The notes: generated by a model from the letters alone, not told the origin. Shown: positions 20,446-33,340, numbered from the stretch's first letter. The stretch is 64,000 nt of DNA from Leuctra nigra (GCA_934045905.1 OW203768.1:25883060-25947059), one strand, 5' to 3'. Made by a program: numbers and translations.

Positions 20446-21151
20446 ACTCATTGCACATCGGGATTCGTGCATGTCATCATTTCATCATCATTTTCCTCTC
20501 TCTTTGTTTTCTCTGTCTCATTTTTAAATGCCATTCCTGCATGTGCAATGAGTTATGTTGACGACTATGCGATACGGACATTCTTGATATAATATTTCAC
20601 TTGCACCCGGTCGAGTGGGTTCCTGATGGTGACCGGAGTGTGGCTTTGGGAGCAGACAACACTTCCTCATTTCACAACATCATCCTCATCATCATTCTCG
20701 TCATCTCTTACTTACCTGTTTCTTCTTTCCTAAGTTCTTCTTTCTTCTTCTTATATTTCTGTCAGCTTCCAGGTCGCACTAAAACGCCCACCCGCGTGTT
20801 TGCCGTGCGTGGAGACCCGTAAGGGAGGAAAGGACGATCCTGGTAGCTGAGGATTCGTGGCATATAAAACCACCATAATCCAACACACTGCTTTGGCTTC
20901 TGCTTCTTCCGAAACGGGAGGCTGGGGACTAATCCATCCCCAGCCAACCGGCTTGTTCGTATGTGTTAAAGCTGCAACATGGATGAGCGGGTGGTCTACA
21001 TTGGCATGATGATGCATACTGGTGTCCCAGTCGGTATGCTGTCACTCATGACTGGTGTAGCGCTACCCGCTATACCTTCTGGACAACCCTGGTATTTCTA
21101 AAATATCCCATTTGTGGCTCCGTGGTGGGTGGGGCTCCAGAAGATGAATTT

Positions 21152-22507
21152 ATGATTGATTTTATTATGACGACCACAGCAAACTCCCCCCCTCCCCCAA
21201 TTTTCAATAAAGATAAAACAAATACCAATGAAGAAAATACTAACAAAAATACAACTTTACCTAATCTTTTTGACAACATTATTGATCCTAAAACTATTTA
21301 TAAAATGACCGCAAATACGAAATTCTTTATAGTTACGAGATCGGAGCAGGAAGCTACTTTCAATGGTGTATCTCCTTTCAAGCTTCACAGTTTTATTCAG
21401 AAAGATATCGGCAATGTACAAGTGAAGAGACTTAGAGACGGCTCTTTGCTTATTGAGACTGAAAATAAAGAACAATCTTCAACTCTTATGGCACTTAAAC
21501 TCCTAGGCACTTTCCCGATCACAGTTGCTCCCCATTCAACTTTAAACACATCAAAGGGCATCATTTACTCAAGGGACCTGCTTAACTTTTCAGAGGAAGA
21601 ATTATTAAAAGAATTTGAAAGCCAAAACGTAATATTCGTAAAGCGCATAATGTCTCGCGTAAATAAAGTACTAATTCCAACACCAATGATTTCTCTTACT
21701 TTCTCCTCAACAACTCTTCCTGAATATATTTTCGCTGGGTTTGTTCGAATACCTGTCCGACTGCACATCCCAAACCCATTCAGGTGTTTAAATTGCCAGC
21801 ATCTCGGTCATACACATCACAGGTGTGAGAAGGCATATGCTTGCGACAGATGCGGCTCTCCGACAGAACATGGGAAACCATGTGACGGGGAGCCCTTCTG
21901 CGTCAACTGCAAGGGAGACCATCCATCTTGGTCCCGCGAATGCCCCACCTGGAAGAGAGAAAAAAAGATAATAGAAATTCAAACTAAAGAGAAAATAACA
22001 CCACAAGATGCGCGACGTAAATTTTTTCAATTATATCCTAATTTTTCAAAACCTCAAATTTCATATGCTCAAACCGTAGCTACACCTCCTATTAATGTCC
22101 ACAAAGTACCTGAAAAATCCGAAATGGAGAATGTATTAAAGATGATGGAACGTTTGCTTGCAGGACAAGAAGAAATGAAGGCCAAAATTGAAGAACAATC
22201 TAAACAAATAAATGAACTACGAAAAGAAAATGAAACTCTAAAATTAGAAAATATTAAAATGAAATCTAAATTAGAAACAATTAAACCATCCCCTCAAAAG
22301 GTCGCTCCAGTAAAACCTGCAGCACCATTAAAAACAAGCCCTACCGTGAAATTAAACAGATCCTCCTCAAACTTGAGTACAGAGGATCTGAGAGCTGCCA
22401 AAGTTAAAAAGACTGTAGGCGTCAGTGGTGATAACGATCCTATGGACACCACTGAAACCAATCCCGCATCGACGGTGATTGGAAATACTAACTTAGGAGT
22501 AGGCTAG
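21152..22507 (+). CDS. LINE copy A ORF1, zinc-knuckle protein
   Basis: 451 residues from the first ATG (21152); an upstream in-frame GTG region is open to 21122. The three knuckles are CLNCQHLGHTHHRC, CDRCGSPTEHGKPC and CVNCKGDHPSWSREC (about residues 210-270). A Lys/Glu-rich coiled coil (KIEEQSKQINELRKENETL) follows at about 335-380, then a Ser/Pro/Lys-rich tail. Probable RNA-binding nucleocapsid-like protein. Intact. A poly-C run near its start is the site of a frameshift in copy B. Confidence 0.88.
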   Translation: MIDFIMTTTANSPPPPIFNKDKTNTNEENTNKNTTLPNLFDNIIDPKTIYKMTANTKFFIVTRSEQEATFNGVSPFKLHSFIQKDIGNVQVKRLRDGSLLIETENKEQSSTLMALKLLGTFPITVAPHSTLNTSKGIIYSRDLLNFSEEELLKEFESQNVIFVKRIMSRVNKVLIPTPMISLTFSSTTLPEYIFAGFVRIPVRLHIPNPFRCLNCQHLGHTHHRCEKAYACDRCGSPTEHGKPCDGEPFCVNCKGDHPSWSRECPTWKREKKIIEIQTKEKITPQDARRKFFQLYPNFSKPQISYAQTVATPPINVHKVPEKSEMENVLKMMERLLAGQEEMKAKIEEQSKQINELRKENETLKLENIKMKSKLETIKPSPQKVAPVKPAAPLKTSPTVKLNRSSSNLSTEDLRAAKVKKTVGVSGDNDPMDTTETNPASTVIGNTNLGVG

Positions 22508-22558
22508 TCAAATCATCTGTGATATATTTTATTTTATTTTTTATATATCAATTTTATC

Positions 22559-25500
22559 ATGGATTTTATACAATGGAACTGTAATAGTTTTAACGTTCAC
22601 AAAGAGGAAGTGAAGATTTTATGTGCTGATTTTAATCCTATTGGTTTCCTTTTACAAGAAACTCATTTTAAGCCTTCCTCTACACCTATCCTACGTGGTT
22701 ATTCTTTTTATCGTAAGGACAAGATCTTATGTGATCGGGCTAGCGGAGGCGTTGCTATAGTAATTAATGATAATTACTATGCAGACCCCATTCATTTACA
22801 GACTCCACTGCAAGCAGTGGCTGTCAGGATGCACCTTCCGAATCCTGTATCAATATGCAGTCTTTATTTACCACCGACCGAGCGTCTAAATCTCCAAGAC
22901 CTAAACAACCTTATCGCTCAATTACCACCACCACTTTTATTAACTGGAGATTTTAATTCGCATAATATATTATGGGGAAGCGATCACACTGACCCACGCG
23001 GTACCCTGGTGGAAGACTTTTTAACTTTTAACAACTTAGTCCTTTTAAACACGGGAACAGCCACTCATTTTAGTTCTGCCTACGGGACATTCTCAATGTT
23101 AGATTTAGCGTTATGCACCCCTTCCATAGCCCTACAGATGGATTGGAAAGTACATGACGACCTTTGCGGAAGTGACCACTTACCTATAGTAATTAAATTA
23201 ATGGCACACAATCAATCTCATATCAGGCACAAAAAATGGAAACTTCAACTTGGGGACTGGGTTAAATTCAAGGAGCTGGCAGTTTTTGATGATAACATAA
23301 ATTTTCCTGACGTAAAAGAACAAACTAAATATGTGACAGACACTATTATCCATGCTGCCGAAGAAACTATCCCACAAACAACTGGGAAACCTGGTCGTGT
23401 CCCTGTTCCCTGGTGGAACGGTGATTGTGCCCAGGCTATTTTAAAACGTAAACGAGCTCTAAAAATATTTAATAAGTATCCAACTCAAACAAATGTGCAG
23501 TCTTTTCGACAATTGAGAGCAAAAGCACGCTTTGTCATCAAACAAGCCCGCAAGTCCTCCTGGCAGAATTACGTTTCCTCAATAAACCAACATACTCCAT
23601 CATCACAAGTATGGGATAAACTAAAGAAGATTTCAGGAAAATATACAACTACCCCCATTGCAGGTCTTAAAGTTAGTAATTCCGTAATAACATCACACGA
23701 TTTAATTGTTGAAACTCTAGCTGATCAATTTTATAACATCTCCAGCTCGGCCAATTGCACTCCTGCCTTTGTATCAATTAAAAATAGGGAAGAACGAAAC
23801 GCAATAAATTTTATATCGAACAACAATGAAATTTACAATCAACCTTTTACATTTTGGGAACTGTCATCTGCAATACAAGAGTCGCGAGACAGTGCACCAG
23901 GTCCCGACTCAATTCATAATAAAATGCTGAAAGCTCTAACAGTACCGTCCCTCAACTACATTTTAAAACTTTTTAATAGAATTTTTAGTGAAGATGATTT
24001 CCCTTCAGCTTGGCAAGAAGCCATCACGATTGCCATTCCTAAACCCGGAAAAGATCGCTATAAAGCAGAAAGCTATAGACCAATATCCTTGACAGCGTGT
24101 TTATGTAAAATTTTAGAACGAATTATAAACCGTAGACTAGTGTGGGTCCTTGAAACCAGAGGCCTTATTGCTGCAGAGCAATCTGGTTTCCGCCGACATC
24201 GCTCCACAGTAGACCACCTAGCATATTTAGAATCACTCGTTCAAGACTCTTTTATTTCTAAACACCATCTTTTAGCTGTCTTTTTCGATTAAGAAAAGGC
24301 CTACGACACAACCTGGAGGCACGGAATTTTAAAAACTTTGCATGAATGGGGTTTTAGAGGGCACATTGCACATTTTATTAATAATTTTATGACAAACCGG
24401 AGTTTCCGAGTTCGTCTCGGAAACACCTTGTCGGCACACCGTATACAGGAGAACGGAGTCCCTCAGGGCTCCGTTCTTAGTTGTACCTTATTTTTAATTG
24501 CCATTAACGGCGTAGCATCTTGTATTAAAAGGCCTGTTCACTTCTCTCTTTTTGTCGACGACCTGGCGATATTTTATAAGTCAGCCGGAATATGTACAGC
24601 CGAACGCCAGCTGCAGTTAACGATTGGTCGTCTTGAGAAGTGGGCGGAGGAAACAGGGTTTAAATTTTCAACAAGCAAAACTATGTGTATTGACTTCCAC
24701 CGACTTCGAGGTATCCACCCACAACCTATTTTAAGACTACTCGGACGAAATATCACAGTTACGGAGACGGTAAATTTTTTAGGAATGTTGTTCGACACTA
24801 AACTAAACTGGAAATCACACCTTCATGAATTAAAAGTTAAATGTTGTAAATCATTAAATATTTTAAAAATACTTACTGGCACTTCCTGGGGAGCTGACCG
24901 AGTGACGATGCTCCGCCTGTACCGTGCCCTGGTGAGGTCTAGGCTGGACTACGGTTGTATGGTCTATTCCTCAGCCAGGGCCTCTTACATCAAAACATTA
25001 GACACGGTACACAATACAGCATTAAGACTGGCAACAGGGGCGTTTCGAACGAGCCCTGTTGTCAGTTTGTACTGTGATTCCGGAGAACCACCCCTTGAAG
25101 TGAGAAGAGAGTATCTACTCTGTAGCTACGTCTCTTCCCTTCAAGGCATACCCTATCATCCGACGTACACGAAGGTATTCCGTCCCAATTACAAGAGAAT
25201 ATACGATACTAGGATAAAAGCCACAAGACCGCTTGGAAATCGTCTTTCGGAACTCCTGGAGAACCGCAATATTGAGTTGCCAGAGGTACAGAGGATATGT
25301 TTTATAAAAATCCCTCCCTGGACTGTCTCCCGACCAATATGCAACACTTCTTTAAGTATTTATCCGAAGGCTCAAACTACAAATGTAATTTACCAGAAAC
25401 TATTTTATAAAATGTATGAAGGTTTTAAAGATTTTATTATAATATACACAGATGGATCAAAATTAAATGGAGCTGTGGGCTGTGGATACTCGGTATCAAG

Positions 25501-26245
25501 AACAAATATGGGATACAAACTTTACCCCGATTGCAGTGTCTACACAGCTGAGCTGTATGCTATCCGACAAGCCTTAAATTATATTAAAACATCTGATAGT
25601 AAACAATTCCTTATTTGTTCCGACTCCTTGAGCTCTATCCAATCACTTGACAAATTTTCGCCTAAACAACCTCTTATACAAGACATTCAAACAATTTTAC
25701 ATGATCTGAACAGCCAAGGATATGTGATCACCTTTTGCTGGATCCCTGGCCATGCGGGGATAGCTGGTAACGAGAAAGCCGACCAGACAGCGAAAAACGC
25801 CACGCTCAAACCTGACCTAGACTATCGATGCGTTCCATCAAATGATCTAAAAAACAAATTTAAAGAACAAATGAAGAATAATTGGCAGGAAAAATGGAAC
25901 AATATATTAAATAATAAACTTAAATCTATTAAAACATCGATTGAGCCATGGAAATCATCATCTAGGGAGAATAGAAGAGAAGAAATAGTACTTACCCGCA
26001 TGCGCATAGGCCACAGTATACTCACCCATAGCTTTCTGCTACGTCGTGAAGACCCGCCTGAGTGCGATGAATGTCTGGAGCCGCTAACTGTCCGTCACCT
26101 GTTGCTGGACTGTAACGGGTTCCGGGATCTGCGGCGTCGGCTGCAGATGCCGCGGGACCTGGAACAGATCCTGGGGGACGAGATGAAGGCAGTCGACCGC
26201 CTGGTTAGTTTTCTTAAGGAAGCCGGAATATTTTATCTACTCTAG
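22559..26245 (+). pseudogene. LINE copy A ORF2, endonuclease, RT and RNase H, one nonsense codon
   Basis: Would be about 1,228 residues. The endonuclease has IQWNCNSF, LLQETHF, GDFNSHN and GSDHLPIV. The RT has SYRPISLTACLCKI, FRRHRSTVDHL, VPQGSVLSCTLF and the catalytic FVDDLAIF box. RNase H has YTDGSKLN, TAELYAIRQAL, SDSLSS and WIPGHAGIAGNEKAD. The C-terminal finger is PECDECLEPLTVRHLLLDC. A TAA at 24290-24292 falls in the RT motif, where copy B has CTC (Leu) in FFDLEKAYDTTW, so a single T-to-A change from TTA explains it. Downstream the frame is fully open to 26245. Confidence 0.92.
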
Positions 26246-26325
26246 GACTTACCTGTGATAATCATCTGTGATTTAGACATAAGTATATTTTATTGTTTTA
26301 CACTATTTATTTACATATTATTTTA

Positions 26326-26640
26326 ACACGACTCAGATGCAAGTATTTATAAAGAATGCATCTGGGTCAAATGCACACTTTTGTGTGATATGTATTTTAA
26401 CTTATCATCTAGTCATTATACGTTTTTATTTATATTACATCCTTCTTTTAGCACGACTCAGATGCAAGTATTTATAAAGAATGCATCTGGGTCAATTACA
26501 CACTTTTGTGTGATGTGTATTTTAACTTCCCATCTAGTCATTATACGTTTTTATTTATCCACACTTTTGTGTGACGTTTGTTTTATTGGCTGGCGGTCTG
26601 GTCATTGTACATATTATTTTATATACATATATTATAACTA
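26326..26640 (+). repeat. Tandem repeats in the 3' UTR of LINE copy A
   Basis: About 2.5 units of roughly 125 bp carrying ACGACTCAGATGCAAG, AATGCATCTGGGTCA, ACACTTTTGTGTGA and CATCTAGTCATTATACG. Copy B has unrelated tandem repeats in the same position. Their role is unknown. Confidence 0.75.
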
Positions 26641-26680
26641 CATGTTGAATTTTTTGATATAATATAATGAATTGCGCGCA

Positions 26681-26733
26681 ACATAACCTCGTCGTTGACG
26701 CGCCGTTAAACCATAATAATCTAATCTAATCTA
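26681..26733 (+). repeat. LINE copy A 3' tail, shared with the short retroelements
   Basis: GCGCAACATAACCTCGTCG then TTGACGCGCCGTTAAACC and TAATC repeats. The same sequence ends the short elements at 17.8, 19.9 and 60.1 kb, which suggests that the reverse transcriptase of this LINE recognises it. Confidence 0.85.
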
Positions 26734-26745
26734 AACAGTGAGAAT

Positions 26746-27860
26746 AGCAAAACGTGAGAATTAAATTTTGTGCCTGCTGATATAACAATATATATTTACA
26801 GATACTGTCCAAAGTTACCCTGTCTGATGGTTGATATTAATACTGCAATACAACTGAATATTTTTCGTATGGACCTGACCTATGTGACCCCGAGGGGGAA
26901 GAACTCTAACCACCCTCAACCACCCCAGTCCTCCCGCCCTCAGGGCACCTTGCCCCCTTCGGTAGCCGTTGGGCTGTCAGATTTGGTTTGGATTAGGACA
27001 ACTTGGATTGTCAGACTAGGGAGGATGGTAGTGGCTGTAGGTGACACTGAGGTCTCCGCCCCCCCCCCCCCCCCCCCCCCCACGGTCTCACCAGGGCCAC
27101 AGAGGCCCTGCCGCCACCAGCGCCGCCGCTGTGCTAACGACTTTAAAAATAGTTCCCTGGAAGTAAACGAATTGAATAATATCCTTTACCGTCCAGACTC
27201 GTATTCTATGCCCGCTTTGATGATTTACTGCTGGTGAAGTATATTTGTACTTACGATTCTTAAGTGGTTCATCAGTCCTTCTTTACGTCTTACTCCATAC
27301 TGACGAATGCAAAGTGGTGCAGTTCGAACTTGCAATTCCCCCTCAATCGCCCCTACTTTCCCCCGTGCGCGGCCGCGGTTCAAGTCAACCAAGCTTTTAA
27401 CTTACGCGAATAAATACATTTGTTTTATAAGAAATAACACGAAGAATGATTATAAGTATAGATATGATTAAAAGAGATTAGCCAAGTCTTGGAAGAATAT
27501 CAATTTGGAATTGAATGCACTGATTTTGATTGAACGTGTCTGTCATGACATTGACATTCGTAAAATAATTGCATCATGTGGACTGAAACCACGTGTCAAC
27601 TGGAAGTGGTGGAGGTGCCGTGAAGAAGGGAGTCTATAGAAGGTTAGCCATTAAAACTGAATGTAAAGTCGAGTAAAATTTCATCAAAATCTGCAAAAAT
27701 TAAATTGAATTAAATTGAATTAAATCAAACCAGACGAAGTTCGTACTTGAAATTAATATGACGAAACCTTATTTCGATAATCTATTCCTAAAGTGATCGT
27801 AATAAAACTCAAGATTGATTAATAAACATAACAGTGTATAGTTATGTGAACTCAGAGACT
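26746..27860. other. Non-coding stretch with a 23-bp poly-C run
   Basis: From 26,870 to 27,140 the sequence is unusually GC-rich and proline/arginine-biased in frame, with an unbroken C run at about 27058-27080. The 155-codon open frame across it is low-complexity, and I do not call it a gene. It may be an unrecognised repeat. The rest (27,140-27,860) is AT-rich with nothing supportable. Confidence 0.4.
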
Positions 27861-27862
27861 CA

Positions 27863-28237
27863 CCCCCTCCCTACTTCTCTCGCCGCTCTCCAAAACAGGC
27901 CTCCCAAATTGGAGTCTGATCGAATTCCTGATTGTTAATTTCTCGATAACGTGTAAGAAGTGCCGCGACGAGGGCGCGTGCCGCTCGTCTTGATTCGTTA
28001 ATGGCGGTACGGGCATGTCGTTCTTCAATATTGTCGATTGGAAGAAAATATATCGACCAGGACTACTTTTGTTATTGGGTTTGAGGTTATTATATCGTCT
28101 AGTTATAATGTTGTCGGGATTCCGGTTAGTTCTGGTGATGTCAGCACCATTAACAATGACGAACGGCTGTAGAGTTTGATAGAAAAAAAGACGTTTTTCC
28201 TTCTTCTTCTCGATTGCACTGGAATATCTCCCAAGTT
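27863..28237 (-). pseudogene. Possible decayed exon, unknown family
   Basis: After a TTATTTTCAG acceptor, the minus strand is open from 28237 (LGRYSSAIEKKKEKRLFFYQ) for about 110 codons. The protein-like end (RHARTAINESRRAARALVAA ... WEACFGERREK) lies in another frame, implying one indel near 28,040. The acceptor is phase-compatible with the donor of the DUF4806-like exon at 28777, but the encoded residues do not look like that family. Unassigned. Confidence 0.3.
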
Positions 28238-28776
28238 CTGAAAATAATAATAGGATTTTTCACTGAAGGGCGCTGGGGGGCTCGAGTGTATAGTTACGGC
28301 CTTATAAACTAATTTGTCCAACCTCTTCGATTTCTTCCTATGCATATATGCATGTTTCAATTAAACGTGAAAGTTTTCCACATGCATGTTGGTGTTGATT
28401 TTGGCTCCAACACGATAGCAATATGCCCAACATATAGCCCTGATGACGTTATTTGTGATAAAGTGGTTTCTGATACGCTGGAACGCTTGGATCATTCTTC
28501 AACTTTTGCTTTCATTTCATTTTGTCCGGCAAGTTAAAGTTCCATTATCTTCAACACATTTTCCATTTCGGATTTTTCAGGTGATTTTGGGACATTAACT
28601 GGAGGTGAAGCTCCGGTTGCTTGGGCATATGAGATTTGAGGCTTCGAAAAGTTGGCAAATAATTGGAAAAATTTACGTATTGCATCTTGAGGTGGTATTT
28701 TCTCTTGTGTTTGAAGTTCTAGTATCTTTTAACACGCTGCAAGCAATGTGGCTATCTTTAACAGCTACAATCATAC

Positions 28777-29248
28777 CTAATATCACCGTGATTAAAGAAG
28801 TCTGATCTTGTAGGCTGCTTTTCTGCTCTGTGCCGCCCACAGTGTACATATCGGCCAACTTAATACTCAATATCTGGGCCATAATTTGGCGGTCAATTGT
28901 CCCCAAGTCCTTTCCTCCAATCATGGCAAGGTGCCTTACCTGAAGGAAATTATTGAATAGTTGCTTTTCAAATCCAGTTACAGTTCGTTGCGTTCCGAAT
29001 AGTCATTGCATATCCCTATTACGTAATAAGATATATATTTTAAAAATTTAATCTTACCATATGTCGACATGTGGTATAATTTTGAAGAATATCATTTAAA
29101 TTGATGACTTCCTCTGATGTGGGGCACGGTAGCTTTGGCAAGTCTCGATATGTTGAGTTTAGGGTTCCAGAATAGTCGTTTCCACTAACGAGATGAAAGC
29201 TCACTGTTAAATTTTGACGACATAAATCCTTTGCTTTGCTAGCTGAGT
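28777..29248 (-). CDS. DUF4806-like protein, two exons
   Basis: Exon 29248-29058 ends at a GTAAGA donor. Exon 28939-28777 begins after a TTTCCTTCAG acceptor, and the join is in phase. The product reads LPCPTSEEVINLNDILQNY then VRHLAMIGGKDLGTIDRQIM, continuing to LADMYTVGG. This fits the DUF4806 pattern of an xLxxIGG block after a leucine-rich helix, with a late aromatic-G turn. DUF4806 proteins are common in insect genomes and often lie near transposons; the function is unknown. The 5' exon was not found: a candidate at 29511-29392 has good splice sites but the wrong phase. Without splicing at 28777 the frame runs on to 28673. Confidence 0.55.
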
Positions 29249-29559
29249 CTGATTAACGATAATTTGTTTCTGATTGGCAATGGGATTTGCGAAACTGAAA
29301 TTTTCATAAATGGTAAAAGATAAACATAAAAATGGAGTTCGGAAGCCCGAATCGCTGGCAACTAAGGTATTCGTCTGGCCCTTTTGTGTACCTGCTGTGT
29401 TCCATTTTCGTCTTGCAGTGGCATAGTTGCGTGATATCTGACAGCGGCGGCATTTGTGGTGTGCCAGCATCGACAAGGATCAGAAACAGTGACATTGGTG
29501 TCGCAAGTTCTCTGCCATAAACCATAATTTATTTGGATAAATGGAAATACGAAATTCAA

Positions 29560-30830
29560 AATTTTAAAAATTCTACAAGTTCTTCACAAAGGATACAACC
29601 CAAGGTACTGAAATCCTTAAAAATCCTTATTTTCCCAAACTCACAATCATCTTAGTTTCAATTATCATATTTCTAAATATCAAGTAAGATTAATCAATAA
29701 TTAAAAGTATTTATTTCAAAGAAGATAATTTTCAGAAGGTTATTATATTTTCAATAATAGTTCATGATAAGAATAATTTCTATATTTTTATAAATTCAAA
29801 GTATTAAAGGAAAGTATTTTGATTAAATCATCGCTGCAAGTACAACTACGATTCCAGAGGATTTCTACACTTGTGCGTTTTCACAAACCACACTCCGCCT
29901 CAACAATCTTCAAAGAAGGTATTTATCTTTTTGGTTACTTTCCAAATTCTATCTTTTCTTATTTTTCTAATAGTAAAAATAAGTGGTGGTCAGCAAACGT
30001 TACCAAAACTTTTATAAACTCATTGCAATTAAAATCATTATTTGCCAAGCCGCTCGCTAAAGGCCGCTGAGACTACAAATGGTAGAAAAATAAACAATAA
30101 AATCATGATAACACATTTTAAGTGATACCGGAATATGAAGTCGAATCTTGATTGCCAACTCCCGTAGTCCTAGTTCTTGATCTTGACTTGAAGAGGTTCC
30201 GCTGTTGGACACCAGTCAGCGACTTCGTAGCTTCAGTCGACAGTTTCCGGAGAGAGTCGTAGTTCCTCGGGACTCGGCAACGGAGACGGATCATAGCGGA
30301 ACAGCATCGTCTCAGGGTGTGGTTTTGTAAGATTAAACATGGACTTCCTTCGGTTGGAATCACTTGAAGACTGAAAAATATTGAAACACAAATAGAACAT
30401 TGAACATAACCTAGTTCACACAAAAGAATTGAACGTTGTAAGTGAAAGAATAATAACTATACTTAATAATGAATACTTTACTTTATGTTCCAATTAATGG
30501 TTGTGGAATACCTGGAGATGTGTTGTTATTTAAACAAGACAATATTCTAGTTTCATAAAATATCTCCAAATATGTATAAATGTTATAAATTGGTCACTAA
30601 TTAAGTTACACACACACACACACACACCTTTTATTAAAATTTTAAATACTTAACTAGGTTATGGTAGACCAGTTATATTATTAAAGGATGATTAGGATTG
30701 CGACTTTGTTTGGATTAATACATTAAAATATTATCTAATTCATGACTTTTATTACATCTATAAAAGCTACAATATTTTTATTGGTTAACTTCTTCCGGTA
30801 CAATCTTAAACCAGTTCTTCCCTCTTCTAA
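29560..30830. other. AT-rich region, one possible minus-strand exon and a CA microsatellite
   Basis: After an ATATTTTTCAG acceptor near 30372, the minus strand opens with SSSDSNRRKSMFNLTKPHPE, continuing PSPLPSPEELRLSPETVD to a stop. This looks protein-like but has no assigned family. A CA run lies at about 30606-30628. On the minus strand, AATAAA (30782-30777) could serve the acidic gene ending at 30831. Nothing else is supportable. Confidence 0.35.
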
Positions 30831-31046
30831 TTAAGGTTTTTCTTCTTCTCCTTTCTTTTCATTGGGATAGACATCCAAAATAATCCATCCCGCTTTATCT
30901 TCTTCCTGATCCGGAGAAATGTCATGTGCACTCAGGAATTCTTCATATTCCTCTTTATTAACATCTATTTCGAGAACATCTTCATCCTCTTCCTCTTCGT
31001 CTGATGGATCTTTTAGAATTTCTATATATTCTTCGAAATCCTCACT

Positions 31047-31127
31047 CCCCCCGAAGGACTGCCACCTTGACGCGGTGGTGGGGCTTAAGGGGCCAACCTA
31101 CGGGCTGGTCCCAACTAAGAGCAGTCC
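31047..31127 (+). promoter_or_regulatory. HDV-like ribozyme candidate, LINE copy B
   Basis: 81 nt, the same length and layout as in copy A. P2 GGACTGC pairs with GCAGTCC (31121-31127), P1' is GGTGGGG, and J4/2 is CTAAG. P4 carries two substitutions relative to copy A but remains a long hairpin. It starts at the first base after the target duplication. Confidence 0.75.
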
Positions 31128-31836
31128 ACTCATTGCACAGCGGGATTCGTGCATATCATCATTTCACCATCATTTTCCTCTATTTTTATTTTCTCTGTCT
31201 CATCTTTAAATGCCATTCCTGCTTGTGCAATGAGTAATGTTGACGACTATGCAATCTGGACATTCTTGATATATTATTTCACTTGCACCCGGTCGAGTGG
31301 GTTCCTGAATGGTGACCGGAGTGTGGCTTTGGGAGCAGACAACACTTTTCTCATTTCACCACATCACCCTCATCATCATTCTTGTCATCTCTTACTTACC
31401 TGTTTCTTCTTTCCTTAGATCTTCTTTCTTCTTCTTCCATTTTCTGTCGGCTTCCAGGTCGCACTAAAACGCCCACCCGCGTGTTTGCCGTGCGTGGAGA
31501 CCCGTAAGGGAGGAAAGGACGATCCTGGTAGCTGAGGATTCGTGGCATATAAAACCACCATAATCCAATACTCTGCTTTGGCTTCTGCTTCTTCCGAAAC
31601 GGGAGGCTGGGGACTAATCCATCCCCAGCCAACCGGCTTGTTCGCTAGTGTTAAAGCTGCAACATGGATGAGCGGGTGGTCTACATTGGCATGATGACTC
31701 ATACTGGTGTCCCAGTCGGTATGCTGTCACTCATGACTGGTGTAGCGCCACCCGCTATACCTTCTGGACAACCCTGGTATTTCTAAAATATCCCATTTGT
31801 GGCTCCGTGGTGGGTGGGGCTCCAGAAGATGAATTT

Positions 31837-33204
31837 ATGATTGACCTTATTATGACGACCACAGCAAACTCCCCCCCCCCCTCCCCCAATTTTCAATAAA
31901 GATAAAACAAATACCAATGAAGAAAATACTAACAAAAATACAACTTTACCTAATCTTTTTGACAACATTATTGATCCTAAAACTATTTATAAAATGAGCG
32001 CAAATACGAAATTCTTTATAGTTACGAGATCGGAGCAGGAAGCTACTTTCAATGGTGTATCTCCTTTCAAGCTTCACAGTTTTATTCAAAAAGATATCGG
32101 CAATGTACAAGTGAAGAGACTTAGAGACGGCTCTTTGCTTATAGAAACTGAAAATAAAGATCAATAAACTCTTCTAATGTCACTCAAACTGCTGGGCACA
32201 TTCCCAATCAACGTCGCTCCACACGCAACTCTAAACACTTCCAAGGGCGTAATTAACTCGAGGGATTTACTTTGCTTTTCAGAGGAAGAATTATTAAAAG
32301 AATTTGAAAGCCAAAATGTAATATTTGTAAAGCGCATAATGTCACGTGTAAATAAAGAACTTGTACCGACCCCAATGATTTCTCTTACTTTCTCTTCAAC
32401 CACCCTTCCTGAATATATTTTCGCTGGGTTTATTCGAATACCTGTTCGACTGCACATCCTAAACCCATTCAGGTGCACAAAATGCCAACAACTTGGACAT
32501 ACACATCACAGGTGTGAAAAAGCTTATGCTTGCGACAGATGCGGCCCTCCGACAGAACATGGGAAACCATGTGACGGGGAGCCCTTCTGCGTCAACTGCA
32601 AGGGAAACCATCCATCTTGGTCCCGCGAATGCCCCACCTGGAAGAGAGAGAAGAAAATAATAGAAATTCAAACAAAGGAGAAAAAAAAACACCACAAGAT
32701 GCGCGACGTAAATTTTTTCAATTATATCCTAATTTTTCAAAACCTCAAATGTCATATGCTCAAACAGTAGCTACACCTCCAGTTAATATCCACAAAGCAC
32801 CTGAAAAATCCGAAATGGAAAATGTTTTAAAGATGATGGAACGTTTGCTTGCTGGACAAGAAGAAATGAAGACCAAAATTGAAGAACAATCTAAACAAAT
32901 AAATGAACTACGAAAAGAAAATGAAACTCTAAAATTAGAAAATATTAAAATGAAATCTAAATTAGAAACAATTAAACTACCCCCTCAAAAGGTCACTCCA
33001 GTAAAACCTGCAGCCCCAATAAAAACAACCCCTAAATTAAACAGATCCTCCTCAAACTTGAGTACAGAGGATCTGAGAGCTGCTAAAGTTAAGAAGACGG
33101 TATCCATTAGTGGAAACGCTGATAGTGCTATGGATACCTCCGATACCAATCCCACACAGCCTGGGGTTGGTAATTCTAACTTAGAAAAGAAACAACCAAC
33201 GTAA
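31837..33204 (+). pseudogene. LINE copy B ORF1 (broken)
   Basis: Homologous to copy A ORF1, with the same three knuckles (CTKCQQLGHTHHRC, CDRCGPPTEHGKPC, CVNCKGNHPSWSREC) and coiled coil. Lesions: extra C residues in the poly-C tract near 31,870, an in-frame TAA at 32165-32167 where copy A has Ser codons (with a 3-bp deletion), and a frameshift in an A run at 32681-32689. The last third is open to 33204. Confidence 0.85.
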
Positions 33205-33340
33205 GTTTTAAAAGTTTTTAACAACTTTTACCTACTTACAACATCTGTGATATTTTCTGTGATACTTTTATATATATATTTTTAATAAGTTTTTACTTCC
33301 TTCTTTACAAAGGAATAACTTTTATTTTAATATACTCAGT

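Larger units (their letters stand above)
20365..26733 (+). mobile_element. I-like LINE copy A, full length
   Basis: 6,369 bp with a perfect 12-bp target duplication AACAGTGAGAAT (20353-20364 and 26734-26745). Order: 5' ribozyme-like structure, about 780 nt of leader, ORF1 with three zinc knuckles, ORF2 with endonuclease, RT and RNase H, a 3' UTR with tandem repeats, and a TAATC-repeat tail. One nonsense mutation in ORF2 is the only obvious lesion. An RNase H domain after the RT and a C-terminal CxxC...HxxxxC finger place it near the I / R1 / LOA group; I favour I-like. Confidence 0.9.

Noticed and set aside
20751..21017. Minus-strand ORFs in the LINE leader (also at 31,415-31,702)
   Set aside because: They are conserved only because the leaders of the two LINE copies are nearly identical; no domain, and antisense to the element.
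26770..27237. 155-codon plus-strand ORF across a poly-C tract
   Set aside because: Low-complexity proline and arginine content driven by GC-rich repeats; no domain and no splice context.
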